Below are positions 1 through 9,677 of a DNA stretch of 64,000 bases, piece after piece. The notes under the pieces were generated by a model. It searched no databases. It worked only from the letters and a program-made list of their open reading frames with translations, and was not told where the DNA came from. Every line of letters begins with the position of its first letter. Position 1 is the stretch's first letter. The stretch is from Croceicoccus sediminis (GTDB lineage Bacteria > Pseudomonadota > Alphaproteobacteria > Sphingomonadales > Sphingomonadaceae), in assembly GCF_007570835.1 (NCBI RefSeq), contig NZ_SUNC01000001.1:1364001-1428000 (forward strand), given 5' to 3'. Made by a program: the position numbers and the translations under genes.

Positions 1-1464
1 CAGGCCCGTTTCCGGAATGTCGAACTTCAACCCGTCCTGGCGGGCCAGCGGCGCGAATTCGATGCGCAGGGCCGACAGGATACGATCCAGCGGCAGGGCG
101 GCGATTTCGGGCTGAATGGCCCCGGCGTCGAGCCGCGAGATTTCGAACAGCGCCTCCAGCAATTCCTCGACCGAATCCAGCGCCACCGCGCTTTGCCGGA
201 CCAGTCCGCGATTGGTGGCGGCAAGGCGGCGTTCGGCAAGGGCCGACACGAACAGGCGCGCCGCGTTCAAGGGTTGCAGCAGGTCGTGGCTGGCCGCGGC
301 GATGAAGCTGGTCTTGGACCGGTTCGCCTGCTCGGCCTCGTTCTTCGCCTCGACCAGCTGGCGGTTCACCTCGATCAGTTCGGCGGTGCGTTCCTGCACG
401 CGCTTTTCCAGCGTTTCGGCCTGTTCGGTCAACGAACGCTGGAACCGGATACGGTCGGTCACGTCGTCGAAGGCATAGGCCATGCCGCCCGCCGACAGGG
501 AAACCGACCGGATGACGAAATTGCGCCCCTTCATCGAACAATCGGTGCTGATGCGCGGCCCCTTGCCGCTGCGCCATTCGACGGCGTGGGCCATGTCCAG
601 TCCGCATTGCCCGACGCACCAGTCGCTCAACCGTTCGTGCCGCCCGATCGCGCCTTCAAGGTCGTTTTCGATCCCAAGCATGCGGATCAGCGGTTCGTTC
701 CACGCGACAAGACGGCGCTGGCTGTCGAACAGGCAGGCCCCTTCGGACAGGGTATCGAGCGAGGCCTGAAGCGCGAGGTTGCGTTCGGCCAGTTCGCGGG
801 CGCGTTCGCGCGCGTCCTCGGCCTTGACCGAGGTGATGTCGGTATAGATGCCGACCGTGCCGCCCTCGGTCGTGCGAAGCTCGTTGATCTGAACCCAGCG
901 ACCGTCCGACAGCAATTGCACGTGGGCACCCGACGCATCGCGGTGCCGGGCCAGTCTCTCGCGCATCCAGCTGTCGGGCGACAGGCGCGATCCCATCGTG
1001 CGGCCGCCGCGCGCAAGCTGTTCGGCAAGGTCGGTGAAAGTCGGCGAAGCTTCGGTGACATCGGCGAATTCGGGCCAGATCTTCAGGAACGCCTTGTTGT
1101 GCATGACCAGCCGGTCGTTCGCATCGAACAGGGCAAACCCGTCGGACAGGCTTTCGATCGCATCGCGCAGGCGCGCACGGGCCGCGTCCGCATCGCGGCT
1201 GACCGTTTCGAGGTAGGCATTGACTTCGGCCAGCTTGCCCAGCGCGTCTTCCAGTTCGCCGGTCCGGTCGCGCACCATCGCCTCCAGCGCGATGGCCGTC
1301 TCGAACATGGAATAGGACCCTTCCATGTCGCTCGACCTCTCGGCACGGTCGATCAGGGCCTCGTTGACCTTTTCCAGCCGGCGGACACGCTCTTTCAGCG
1401 CGACGATTTCCTCGTCGCGCGGGTCCTTGGCCACAGAGGCCTCGTTCTTGCCCTGCGTCGCCAT
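1..1464 (-). CDS. PAS-domain sensor histidine kinase, NahK-like (C-terminus beyond the window)
   Basis: Reading down from the ATG at 1464 the frame stays open to base 1, so 488 residues are visible and the C-terminus is missing. In order these are an N-terminal coiled coil (about 20-95), two PAS-like domains (about 95-215 and 230-350), a second coiled coil, and the dimerisation/phosphoacceptor helix. That helix carries the H-box ASHDLLQPLNA with His393. The ATPase domain and any receiver lie outside. The ATG overlaps the stop of the FIST gene by 4 nt (ATGA), so the two are translationally coupled. In Pseudomonas, a FIST-domain nitric-oxide sensor (NosP) is encoded with the hybrid kinase NahK, and this pair has the same order and domain types. 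The kinase class is certain; the NahK equivalence is inferred from the neighbour. Confidence 0.85.
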   Translation of the reverse strand, partial: MATQGKNEASVAKDPRDEEIVALKERVRRLEKVNEALIDRAERSSDMEGSYSMFETAIALEAMVRDRTGELEDALGKLAEVNAYLETVSRDADAARARLRDAIESLSDGFALFDANDRLVMHNKAFLKIWPEFADVTEASPTFTDLAEQLARGGRTMGSRLSPDSWMRERLARHRDASGAHVQLLSDGRWVQINELRTTEGGTVGIYTDITSVKAEDARERARELAERNLALQASLDTLSEGACLFDSQRRLVAWNEPLIRMLGIENDLEGAIGRHERLSDWCVGQCGLDMAHAVEWRSGKGPRISTDCSMKGRNFVIRSVSLSAGGMAYAFDDVTDRIRFQRSLTEQAETLEKRVQERTAELIEVNRQLVEAKNEAEQANRSKTSFIAAASHDLLQPLNAARLFVSALAERRLAATNRGLVRQSAVALDSVEELLEALFEISRLDAGAIQPEIAALPLDRILSALRIEFAPLARQDGLKFDIPETGL

Positions 1465-2603
1465 CAGCGCCCGATCGCAAGCCCGCTGAAGGTCTGGTTC
1501 ACATGAGCGGTGCGCAGCTGTTCGCCATAAGTGTTGAACCCGATCACGCCCTTTTCGGTGTAGAGCGCGGAAACCTGGTGCGCGACCTGGCGCCGTTCGG
1601 CATCTATGCGGTTCAGCACGCAGTCAAAGGCGATGACGTGGTCCAGCCGGCCGACCTTTGCCTCTGCATCGTCCAGCAGTTCGCGCATGGCCGCAACGCG
1701 GTCGATCGGTTCGCCCACCGTCATCACCACACCGCGATCGATGGCGCAGTAGAACGTCAGCGATCCGTCCGCATTGGCCGACTGGATCGAACGCACGTGG
1801 TATTCCCCGCCGGTGCGTACCATCAACGGGTGCGAGGCAAAGAAGGCGGAGTCCAGCGCCTCGCTCGGCTGCCCCACCATGCGCAGGTATTCCTCCGCCG
1901 CCGGGACGGCATTGATTTCGAACACGGTGCGGGTTTCGGCATCAGCTTCGGTGATGACCATGCGGTCGCTTCCCGGACGGTAGTGGTTGGCCGAAAACAC
2001 CTGCATCGGGCGAGATGAGGACAAAAGGCCGATTACCGCCGCATCGCGCTGAAACTGGCCGTCGAAGAATATGCCGGTTTCCTTGAACGCGAGCCCATCC
2101 CCGCTCGATCCGCCGATCAGTTCGATATCGCCCAGCGCTTCCTGCGCGGTCATCGTCAGCAGTTCCTCGCGGTGGGACAGCCCGTCGACCAGGAACAGCG
2201 CGACATGCGACAGCCCCTCGCCCAGCGCATCTGCCGCATCGTGGCGGCAAGTGCCCGCGAAATGGCGGACCTGCTTGCGCGCGGTCTGGGTGTCGAAACT
2301 GTCGAGATCGGTGAACGGCAGCAGTTCGAGGTGAAACGCATCGGCCGGAAAGCCGATAAAGACCAGGCTGTCACTGTCGTAGCCGCGCGTCGTCAGCTCC
2401 CCCGCGCTGGTGCATCCGAACAGGGGGACGCCGGGCATCAACCCGTCCAGCGCCGCGGCCAGCCGCGTACGTTCGAAACGGTGCGAACAGAACACGAGCC
2501 CGCCCGCCAGCGGCACGCCGGCAATGGCGCGCGCGATTTCCGCAACCGCGGCGTCGGGCTCGCTTGCCTGGGTCGTGACGGTGACAAGGCCGTCGGCGCT
2601 CAC
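1464..2603 (-). CDS. FIST-domain sensory protein, NosP-like
   Basis: A 379-residue protein with FIST N- and C-terminal sensory domains. Visible hallmarks are the early GCTSAGEL segment, LIGGSSGDGL in the middle, and the C-terminal FDCVLNR and GFNTYGEQ motifs. FIST proteins are cytosolic ligand sensors; those paired with NahK-type kinases (NosP) bind heme and nitric oxide and inhibit the kinase. Its stop overlaps the kinase start by 4 nt. The start used is GTG at 2603. A strong AGGAGAGGG lies at 2622-2630, about 20 nt upstream and better spaced for an in-frame CTG at 2618, so the true start may be five codons earlier. Heme binding cannot be read from the sequence. Confidence 0.85.
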   Translation of the reverse strand: MSADGLVTVTTQASEPDAAVAEIARAIAGVPLAGGLVFCSHRFERTRLAAALDGLMPGVPLFGCTSAGELTTRGYDSDSLVFIGFPADAFHLELLPFTDLDSFDTQTARKQVRHFAGTCRHDAADALGEGLSHVALFLVDGLSHREELLTMTAQEALGDIELIGGSSGDGLAFKETGIFFDGQFQRDAAVIGLLSSSRPMQVFSANHYRPGSDRMVITEADAETRTVFEINAVPAAEEYLRMVGQPSEALDSAFFASHPLMVRTGGEYHVRSIQSANADGSLTFYCAIDRGVVMTVGEPIDRVAAMRELLDDAEAKVGRLDHVIAFDCVLNRIDAERRQVAHQVSALYTEKGVIGFNTYGEQLRTAHVNQTFSGLAIGR

Positions 2604-2763
2604 CTCGGTATCAGTCAGATGCCCTCTCCTTCATCCCCTCACCGGCCTGTCGCGCCCTTTGTTGGCGTCCTTGGCCGGGGCCTGTTCAGCCCCTTCGATC
2701 CTTAGCGTTTCGCGCCCTTCGGGCCAAGCGGCAAGCATTGGCGATGCGGCAAAACGGGAAGAG

Positions 2764-3174
2764 TCATGACACTTCGTCGCCGCGCGGCGGTTCGCCTGCC
2801 GCATTCAGCCTATCGACCTCTTCATCGGTAAAAACCCGGCTGCGCACGATGAAGCGCACGCCTTCGGGTGCCTCGATGCTCATGCCCGAACCGCGCCCCG
2901 GCACGACATCGATGGTGACTTGCGTGTGACGCCAGTATTCGAACTGCGCCGCGCCGATCCACACCGGCGTATCCTGGACCAGTTTCCCCAAAAGCACGTC
3001 CTGCGCACCGACGCGGAATTCGCCGCGCGGAAAGCACATCGGCGCGCTGCCGTCGCAGCATCCGCCCGACTGGTGGAACATCAGCGGGCCGTGCATCTCG
3101 CTCAGCTTGCAAATCCACGCCTCCGCCTCGGGCGTCGCGACGATGCGGGCGGGCGCGGCGGCAATCGCGTTCAT
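2764..3174 (-). CDS. DUF779 domain protein
   Basis: A 136-residue protein with the DUF779 signature: HGPLMFHQSGGCCDGSAPMC near the N-terminus, where clustered Cys residues suggest metal or thiol chemistry, and a VTIDVVPGRGSGMSIE segment near the C-terminus. The family has no established biochemical role but is very often encoded directly beside acetaldehyde/aldehyde dehydrogenases, as here, where the dehydrogenase ends about 155 nt upstream on the same strand. The ATG at 3174 starts the conserved protein; a longer open frame to 3312 has no family similarity that I can see. A role supporting the dehydrogenase is inferred from context only. Confidence 0.85.
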   Translation of the reverse strand: MNAIAAAPARIVATPEAEAWICKLSEMHGPLMFHQSGGCCDGSAPMCFPRGEFRVGAQDVLLGKLVQDTPVWIGAAQFEYWRHTQVTIDVVPGRGSGMSIEAPEGVRFIVRSRVFTDEEVDRLNAAGEPPRGDEVS

Positions 3175-3328
3175 GCCCCGATCCCTGCTGCCAATGCCCC
3201 CGACGCACCAAGGCCGGAGCAGGCAAACACCTGCCCCGGCCGGGGATGGCCTCGGCACGGTTCCGGCACATGGAAGGCGTGCCGGAACCGGGCTCGAGGT
3301 GGGAGATCGCAAGCCCTCATAGGCGGCA

Positions 3329-4849
<1,521 letters not shown>

Positions 4850-5008
4850 TTTGAATTCCTCCTCTCGCCAAAGACGTGTCGCCAGGCACTTTGCGCCTCA
4901 TCGGGGGGCGCGCCAATTATACCTTGGACCGATACGCGGCCGGGGCGGACTGTCGGGGCGGCGGGACGGCCGGAAGGGCAGCGGGTTGCCGCGCGGGCCT
5001 TAGTCCCT

Positions 5009-6286
5009 ATGCTCGTGACCATGACCGACACGAAAAACAGCGCGACGAAAGTGGACATCGAACGGATCGAGCGGGACATCTCCGCCATTGCGCAGTTCGG
5101 GTTCAACGAAACCGATCGCGGCGTCTATCGACAAGGCTTCAGCGAAGAGGACATGGCCGCGCGCCAATGGGTGCGCGACCGGTTCGAAGAACTGGGCATG
5201 AGCCACCGGCTCGATGGTGCAGGCAATGTCATTGGCCGCTGGGGGCCGGACGACAGGCCCGCAATCATGATCGCATCGCACCTCGATTCTGTGCCTGCGG
5301 GCGGGATTTTCGACGGAGTTCTGGGCGTTGTCGCGGGACTCGAAGTCGTGCGCGCCATGCAGGAGGCAGGCATCGAACCCGCCGTCCCGATAGAAGTCAT
5401 CGGCACGAGCGAGGAAGAAGGCCGTTTCGGCGGCATGCTGGGCGCGCAGGCGATGACCGGCAAGCTGACCCGCGAATGGCTGGACACGGCCAAGGACGAA
5501 CACGGTTACGCCTTGAAGGACGCGATGCGTGCCGCAGGCCTCGATCCTTACGGCGCGCTCCACGCCTATCGCCGCCCGGACGAAATCCACGCGTTCCTTG
5601 AAATCCACGTCGAACAGGGGCCGGTCCTCGACATGGAAAAGACAACGATCGGCATCGTTGAAGGGATTTCCGGCGTCTTCAAGTGGAACTGCCGCCTGAT
5701 CGGCAAGGCCGACCACGCCGGGACCGCGCCGATGAACATGCGCGCCGACGCGCTGATGGGCATGGCCGATTTCGCGCACGAGATCGGCCGCATCATCGAC
5801 GAACACGGCACCGACAAGAGCCGCATCACCATCGGCCACGTGGCCTGCAAGCCGGGCTTTCCCCACACCGTTCCGGGCGAGGTCGATTTCACCATCGTCG
5901 GTCGCGATCTCGACGAAGGCGTGATGGAAGCGCTGGCAGAGGCGTGCGAGAGAGTGCTTTCCTCCATCGCGCGGCGGCACAAACTGCGGTTCGAGTACGA
6001 ACAGATGAGCTGGCTGAAACCGGCCTATTGCAACACCGAGCTGATGAGCCTTCTGGAAGACAAGGCCAAGGCGCTGGGCCTGTCGTACAAGATCATGCCA
6101 TCGGGCGCGGGGCACGACGTGCAGTTCTTCTGCAATCACGCCAGGGCCGCGATGTTCTTCGTGCCCTCGGTCGGCGGGGTCAGCCACGCACCCGACGAAT
6201 GGACCCACTGGTCGGACATCGAACGCGGGTGCCAGCTACTGCTCGAAGCGGTCATGGAACTGGCGGTGGAGCAGGTGCCCGCCTGA
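5009..6286 (+). CDS. M20-family Zn-dependent amidohydrolase (allantoate amidohydrolase / N-carbamoyl amino acid hydrolase type)
   Basis: A 425-residue member of the M20 group that hydrolyses N-carbamoyl or ureido compounds. Dinuclear metal ligands are recognisable in order: SHLDSVPAGGIFDG (His and Asp), GTSEEEGRFGG (Glu), EIHVEQGPVLD (His), and the distal GAGHDVQ. The lid-domain substrate motifs GKADHAGTAPM and HTVPGEVDF are present. Likely reaction: release of CO2 and ammonia from an N-carbamoyl amino acid, or allantoate breakdown; the exact substrate cannot be told. ATGs at 5009 and 5021 are both in frame and neither has a strong ribosome site. It diverges from the aldehyde dehydrogenase across about 160 bp. 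Confidence 0.88.
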   Translation: MLVTMTDTKNSATKVDIERIERDISAIAQFGFNETDRGVYRQGFSEEDMAARQWVRDRFEELGMSHRLDGAGNVIGRWGPDDRPAIMIASHLDSVPAGGIFDGVLGVVAGLEVVRAMQEAGIEPAVPIEVIGTSEEEGRFGGMLGAQAMTGKLTREWLDTAKDEHGYALKDAMRAAGLDPYGALHAYRRPDEIHAFLEIHVEQGPVLDMEKTTIGIVEGISGVFKWNCRLIGKADHAGTAPMNMRADALMGMADFAHEIGRIIDEHGTDKSRITIGHVACKPGFPHTVPGEVDFTIVGRDLDEGVMEALAEACERVLSSIARRHKLRFEYEQMSWLKPAYCNTELMSLLEDKAKALGLSYKIMPSGAGHDVQFFCNHARAAMFFVPSVGGVSHAPDEWTHWSDIERGCQLLLEAVMELAVEQVPA

Positions 6287-7156
6287 TCAATCGGATAAAG
6301 CGCCCGGCATAAAGCGGATCGCGCAGGGGACACGGCCTTCATCGATGTCGATCACCACGTCCGCCGCCACGTCCTCTAACTGCCAGCGGGTCAGCCGCTC
6401 GTAATGCGAAATGAAACGGCGTAGCTGAGCTTCGCTCATCGCCTTGCCCGCACCCACGCCGCTGCGGTCAAGGCCGCGTTCCTGCTCGGCGCGCCACCCG
6501 TGAACGACGTCGAACGATGGTGCCCGCAGCATGATGGACAAGTCGGCGCGGGCAAACAGGGTGCGATACTCCCCTGCCAGCGCCGCATTTACCGCCCGCC
6601 GCCATGCACCGCCTGCATCCTCTGTCCGCTCCAGTTCGTTGACGGGCTCGTCCAGCGCCGCTTCCGGTTGCGGCCTTGCGCCGACGCACCACCCTTCCAG
6701 CAGGACGACATCGACCGGCCCCTCGGTCACTTCCCACTGGTCCTGCGGGCGGCGGTCGTCGGCGGCCTTGTCGAACGAAGTGACCCTGACCTCACGCCCG
6801 TCCAGCAGGGCAGAGATCGTCGCATCCATCAAGGCTACGTCATGGGTGCCGGGAACCCCGCGCGTAGCCAGCAGCGGGTGACGGCTGCGCGCAAGGTCCT
6901 CGCGCTCTGCCTTCGTCAGGTAGAAATCGTCGATCGAACAGACCTGCGTCGCAAGGTCGCGGGCGGCCAACCTCTTGGCGAGCCGCGCCGCGGTCGTCGA
7001 CTTCCCGCTGCCCTGCGAACCGCTCAGCGTTATCAGGACGGCCCTGCCTGCCTCCCGCCGGGTCGCGGCAATCGCCTCGACCAGACAGGCATCGGCGGCG
7101 GCAAAGGCAGTGGCCGCCGAAACGGCCCCTGCCCGCGCCTGGTCGCCAGCCTTCAT
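6287..7156 (-). CDS. P-loop small-molecule kinase, glycerate kinase-like
   Basis: A 289-residue kinase with a Walker A loop (SGSQGSGKST), an SIDDFYLTKAERE segment and an LLEGWCVG segment. These match the D-glycerate 3-kinase / pantothenate-kinase-like P-loop group (plant-type GLYK and its bacterial and yeast relatives), which phosphorylates glycerate in the cytosol. The substrate is inferred. I chose the ATG at 7156, which lies 4 nt after the stop of the flotillin gene. Longer in-frame starts to 7285 would sit inside that gene and encode low-complexity sequence. The close spacing suggests cotranscription with yqiJ/yqiK-like genes, with no obvious functional link. Confidence 0.8.
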   Translation of the reverse strand: MKAGDQARAGAVSAATAFAAADACLVEAIAATRREAGRAVLITLSGSQGSGKSTTAARLAKRLAARDLATQVCSIDDFYLTKAEREDLARSRHPLLATRGVPGTHDVALMDATISALLDGREVRVTSFDKAADDRRPQDQWEVTEGPVDVVLLEGWCVGARPQPEAALDEPVNELERTEDAGGAWRRAVNAALAGEYRTLFARADLSIMLRAPSFDVVHGWRAEQERGLDRSGVGAGKAMSEAQLRRFISHYERLTRWQLEDVAADVVIDIDEGRVPCAIRFMPGALSD

Positions 7157-7160
7157 CGGA

Positions 7161-8924
7161 TCAGGCGTCGGCGGCTTCGCCATCGCCAGTGTCCAGTTCC
7201 GCCACCTCGGGCTTCGGCACTCGCGCGCTTTTCGCGCCCGTAGCGCTTTTGGCCCCGGTCCCATTGCTGGGCTCATCCGCGTCATCCGGCGCTTCGCTTA
7301 CCACACCGGCCTTGGCCAGCCCTTCCAGCGATCCGCCGTCGAGGCCCAGTTCCTTCATCAATCCGTCGATGACCGGGGCCTGCGCGCGATAGGACAGCGC
7401 CGCGCTCAACGCGTCGCTGGCAAGGTTGCCGCCGCCAGCGGGGCCTGATGCAACATGCTTGCCGTCGGCGCCGCGGGCGCCGGTGATGCCGTCGACCTGC
7501 ACGATCTTGATCGAATCGATGGCTTCCAGCGGCTTGGCACTTTCGCGTACGAGTTCGGGCAGGACGCGGAGCAGCGCCAGCTTCGTCTGCAGCGAAACCT
7601 GGCTGCTGGACAGGATGTTCGCCGCCTCGTTCACGGCGCGCTGACCGGCGGCCTCGACTTCGAAGCGGACACGGTCCGCCTCGGCACGAAGCTTTTCGGC
7701 CTCGGCCTCGCCCTCTGCCTCAAGCCGCGCGGCCTCGGCGCGGTTACGGGCGGCATCGCGCTCGGCCTCGGCCTCGACCTTGACCTTGATGGCGTCGCGT
7801 TCGGCCCCCTTGGCCGCCTCGATCAGCTGGATGCGCTTGTCACGTTCGGCCACTTCGGTTTCGCGGCTGGTAGCGACCGCTTCCTCGGCAGCGACTGCCT
7901 TGGCGCGGGCCTCATCGGCCTCGGCCTTGGCCTGGCTTTCCTCGCGGCTCTTGTTCTGGACCGCGATCTGCTGTTCCTGACGCGCGATTTCCAAGGCGCG
8001 CTGCTGATCGATGCGGGCTTCCTCGACAAGGCGGTCGGCCTCGATCTGCTGGGCATCGACCTGCTTCTTCGCCTCGATCCGCGCGGCATCGGCCTCGCGG
8101 TTGCGTTCGGCCTGTTCGCGCGCGATTTCGGCAGTCTGCCCGGCGCGGCGCACCTCGACCTCGCGCTCCTGCTCAAGCCGGGCATATTCCTGGTCGCGGC
8201 TGATTTCGAACGAACGCTTGTCCGCCTCAAGGTTCTTGGTCTCGATCTGGACGCGGGTATCCTGCTCGATGTCATTGCGCAGCTTCTTGCGCGCCTCGAT
8301 CTGCTCGGTCAGCTTGGTCAGACCCTCTGCGTCAAATGCATTGTTGGCGTTGAAATGCTCGATGCTCGTCTGGTCGAGCCCGGTCAGCGAGACCGATTCC
8401 AGTTCAAGTCCGTTCATCGCAAGGTCGTTCGACGACACTTGCTGCACCTTCTGCACGAAGTCAGCGCGCTGTTCGTGCAATTCGTTCATCGTCATGCCCG
8501 CCGCGACCGAACGGAGCGCGTCGACGAACTTGCCTTCGACAAGGTCCTTCAAAGCCTCAGGGTGCATGGTGCGTTCGCCCAGCGTCTGCGCTGCCATGGC
8601 GATGGCGTTGGCATCGGGACGAACGCGAACATAGAATTCGGCCTTCACGTCGATGCGCAACCGGTCCAGCGTGATGAGCGCGTCCTGGTTCTTGCGTTCC
8701 ACCGCCAGACGCACGGTGTTCATGTTTACCGGCATCGTTTCGTGCAGTACCGGCAGGACCAGCGCACCGCCGTTCATCACGACCTTTTCGCCGCCGAAGC
8801 CGGTGCGGACAAAGCCGACCTGCTTGGTCGCGCGGCGATAGAGCCGGGTGATGGTGAAGGCGATGATGAGCAGGACAACAAGAACCGTGCCCGCGTAAAT
8901 GCCGATGGTGATCAATTGGTCCAT
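7161..8924 (-). CDS. Flotillin / SPFH-domain membrane scaffold (YqiK-like)
   Basis: A 587-residue protein with one N-terminal transmembrane helix (about 5-27), an SPFH/band-7 domain (about 40-200), a very long charged Ala/Glu/Arg-rich coiled coil (about 210-445, the flotillin domain) and an Ala/Gly-rich tail. Flotillins oligomerise at the inner membrane and organise functional membrane microdomains. It lies 24 nt downstream of an NfeD/YqiJ-type membrane protein, the standard partner of YqiK-like flotillins. The coding strand is strongly biased to GAG/GCC codons in the coiled coil, which makes long false frames on the opposite strand. Confidence 0.92.
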   Translation of the reverse strand: MDQLITIGIYAGTVLVVLLIIAFTITRLYRRATKQVGFVRTGFGGEKVVMNGGALVLPVLHETMPVNMNTVRLAVERKNQDALITLDRLRIDVKAEFYVRVRPDANAIAMAAQTLGERTMHPEALKDLVEGKFVDALRSVAAGMTMNELHEQRADFVQKVQQVSSNDLAMNGLELESVSLTGLDQTSIEHFNANNAFDAEGLTKLTEQIEARKKLRNDIEQDTRVQIETKNLEADKRSFEISRDQEYARLEQEREVEVRRAGQTAEIAREQAERNREADAARIEAKKQVDAQQIEADRLVEEARIDQQRALEIARQEQQIAVQNKSREESQAKAEADEARAKAVAAEEAVATSRETEVAERDKRIQLIEAAKGAERDAIKVKVEAEAERDAARNRAEAARLEAEGEAEAEKLRAEADRVRFEVEAAGQRAVNEAANILSSSQVSLQTKLALLRVLPELVRESAKPLEAIDSIKIVQVDGITGARGADGKHVASGPAGGGNLASDALSAALSYRAQAPVIDGLMKELGLDGGSLEGLAKAGVVSEAPDDADEPSNGTGAKSATGAKSARVPKPEVAELDTGDGEAADA

Positions 8925-8948
8925 TTGCGTACCCCCTGGAATGTAAAA

Positions 8949-9575
8949 TTAGCGTGCCAGCCGGAACGGTTCGGAACCGCCGATGGCAAAGAAAACCTGG
9001 TCCTCGCGGCGGACGAGCATGATCTCGTCGCCCTCGATGAATTCGGATGCGTCCTCGTGCGGCTCGACCATGACGTTGTGTGCCTGCCCGAACCGGTCGG
9101 TAACTTGCGCGCGGGCGGGACTGCCACGCCGCGCCGTACCGATTGAGATCGTGCCCCGCTTGCCCAGCAATTCGTCGACCGAAACCGCCGTCGTCTCGTC
9201 ATGCGGCCAGATCCGGCCCAGCGGCCGTGCCAGCAATCCGGTCGCTGGCAAACCAACGACCAGACCCATCGCCGCCGCAGCCGCAGCAGGCAGCGGCGCG
9301 CCAACCAGCGCGACGATCAGTTGCTGAAGCGACAGGCCGATCAGCCCAAACGAGGCGCAGAACAGCGCCAGCCAGGCCACCAGCGGCAACCTGTCGAGCC
9401 CGACTATGCTGGCCAGTCCGCCGGTCACATCTGCGCCGTCGGGACCATCCACATCGACGTCACCGTCGAAATCCGGCCCGAAATCGCCAAGTCCGATCAG
9501 CTGAACAACAAGCAGCAGGAGAAGAAACGCCAACGCCACCGCGAACGGCGTGTTGTGCGTTGCAAGAATATCCAT
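8949..9575 (-). CDS. YqiJ-like inner-membrane protein with C-terminal OB-fold (NfeD relative)
   Basis: A 208-residue protein with an N-terminal transmembrane helix (about 11-30), a short acidic Asp/Gly-rich linker (about 31-50), two or three further helices (about 65-120) and a soluble C-terminal OB-like domain (about 135-205). This is the YqiJ/NfeD arrangement; such proteins work with SPFH partners, and the flotillin gene follows after 24 nt. It has no visible enzymatic motif. A role in membrane-microdomain integrity or stress is known for the family and inferred here. Confidence 0.82.
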   Translation of the reverse strand: MDILATHNTPFAVALAFLLLLLVVQLIGLGDFGPDFDGDVDVDGPDGADVTGGLASIVGLDRLPLVAWLALFCASFGLIGLSLQQLIVALVGAPLPAAAAAAMGLVVGLPATGLLARPLGRIWPHDETTAVSVDELLGKRGTISIGTARRGSPARAQVTDRFGQAHNVMVEPHEDASEFIEGDEIMLVRREDQVFFAIGGSEPFRLAR

Positions 9576-9677
9576 TTCGAACCCCTTTCCCTGTCTGGAA
9601 AGATGGCAGGAAATTGTTGCAATTCATACCAGAATCGGATCGGCGGATGCCGATTTTCGATGCTTGCGCGCAGGCTC

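Noticed and set aside
193-1506. Long plus-strand frame of 437 codons
   Set aside because: It mirrors the PAS kinase coding strand; composition is Arg/Gly-rich with no domain, while the minus frame has PAS and H-box motifs.
7455-9146. 563-codon plus-strand frame opposite the flotillin
   Set aside because: A product of biased GAG/GCC codons in the coiled coil; the sequence is Leu/Asp/Gly low complexity without a family.
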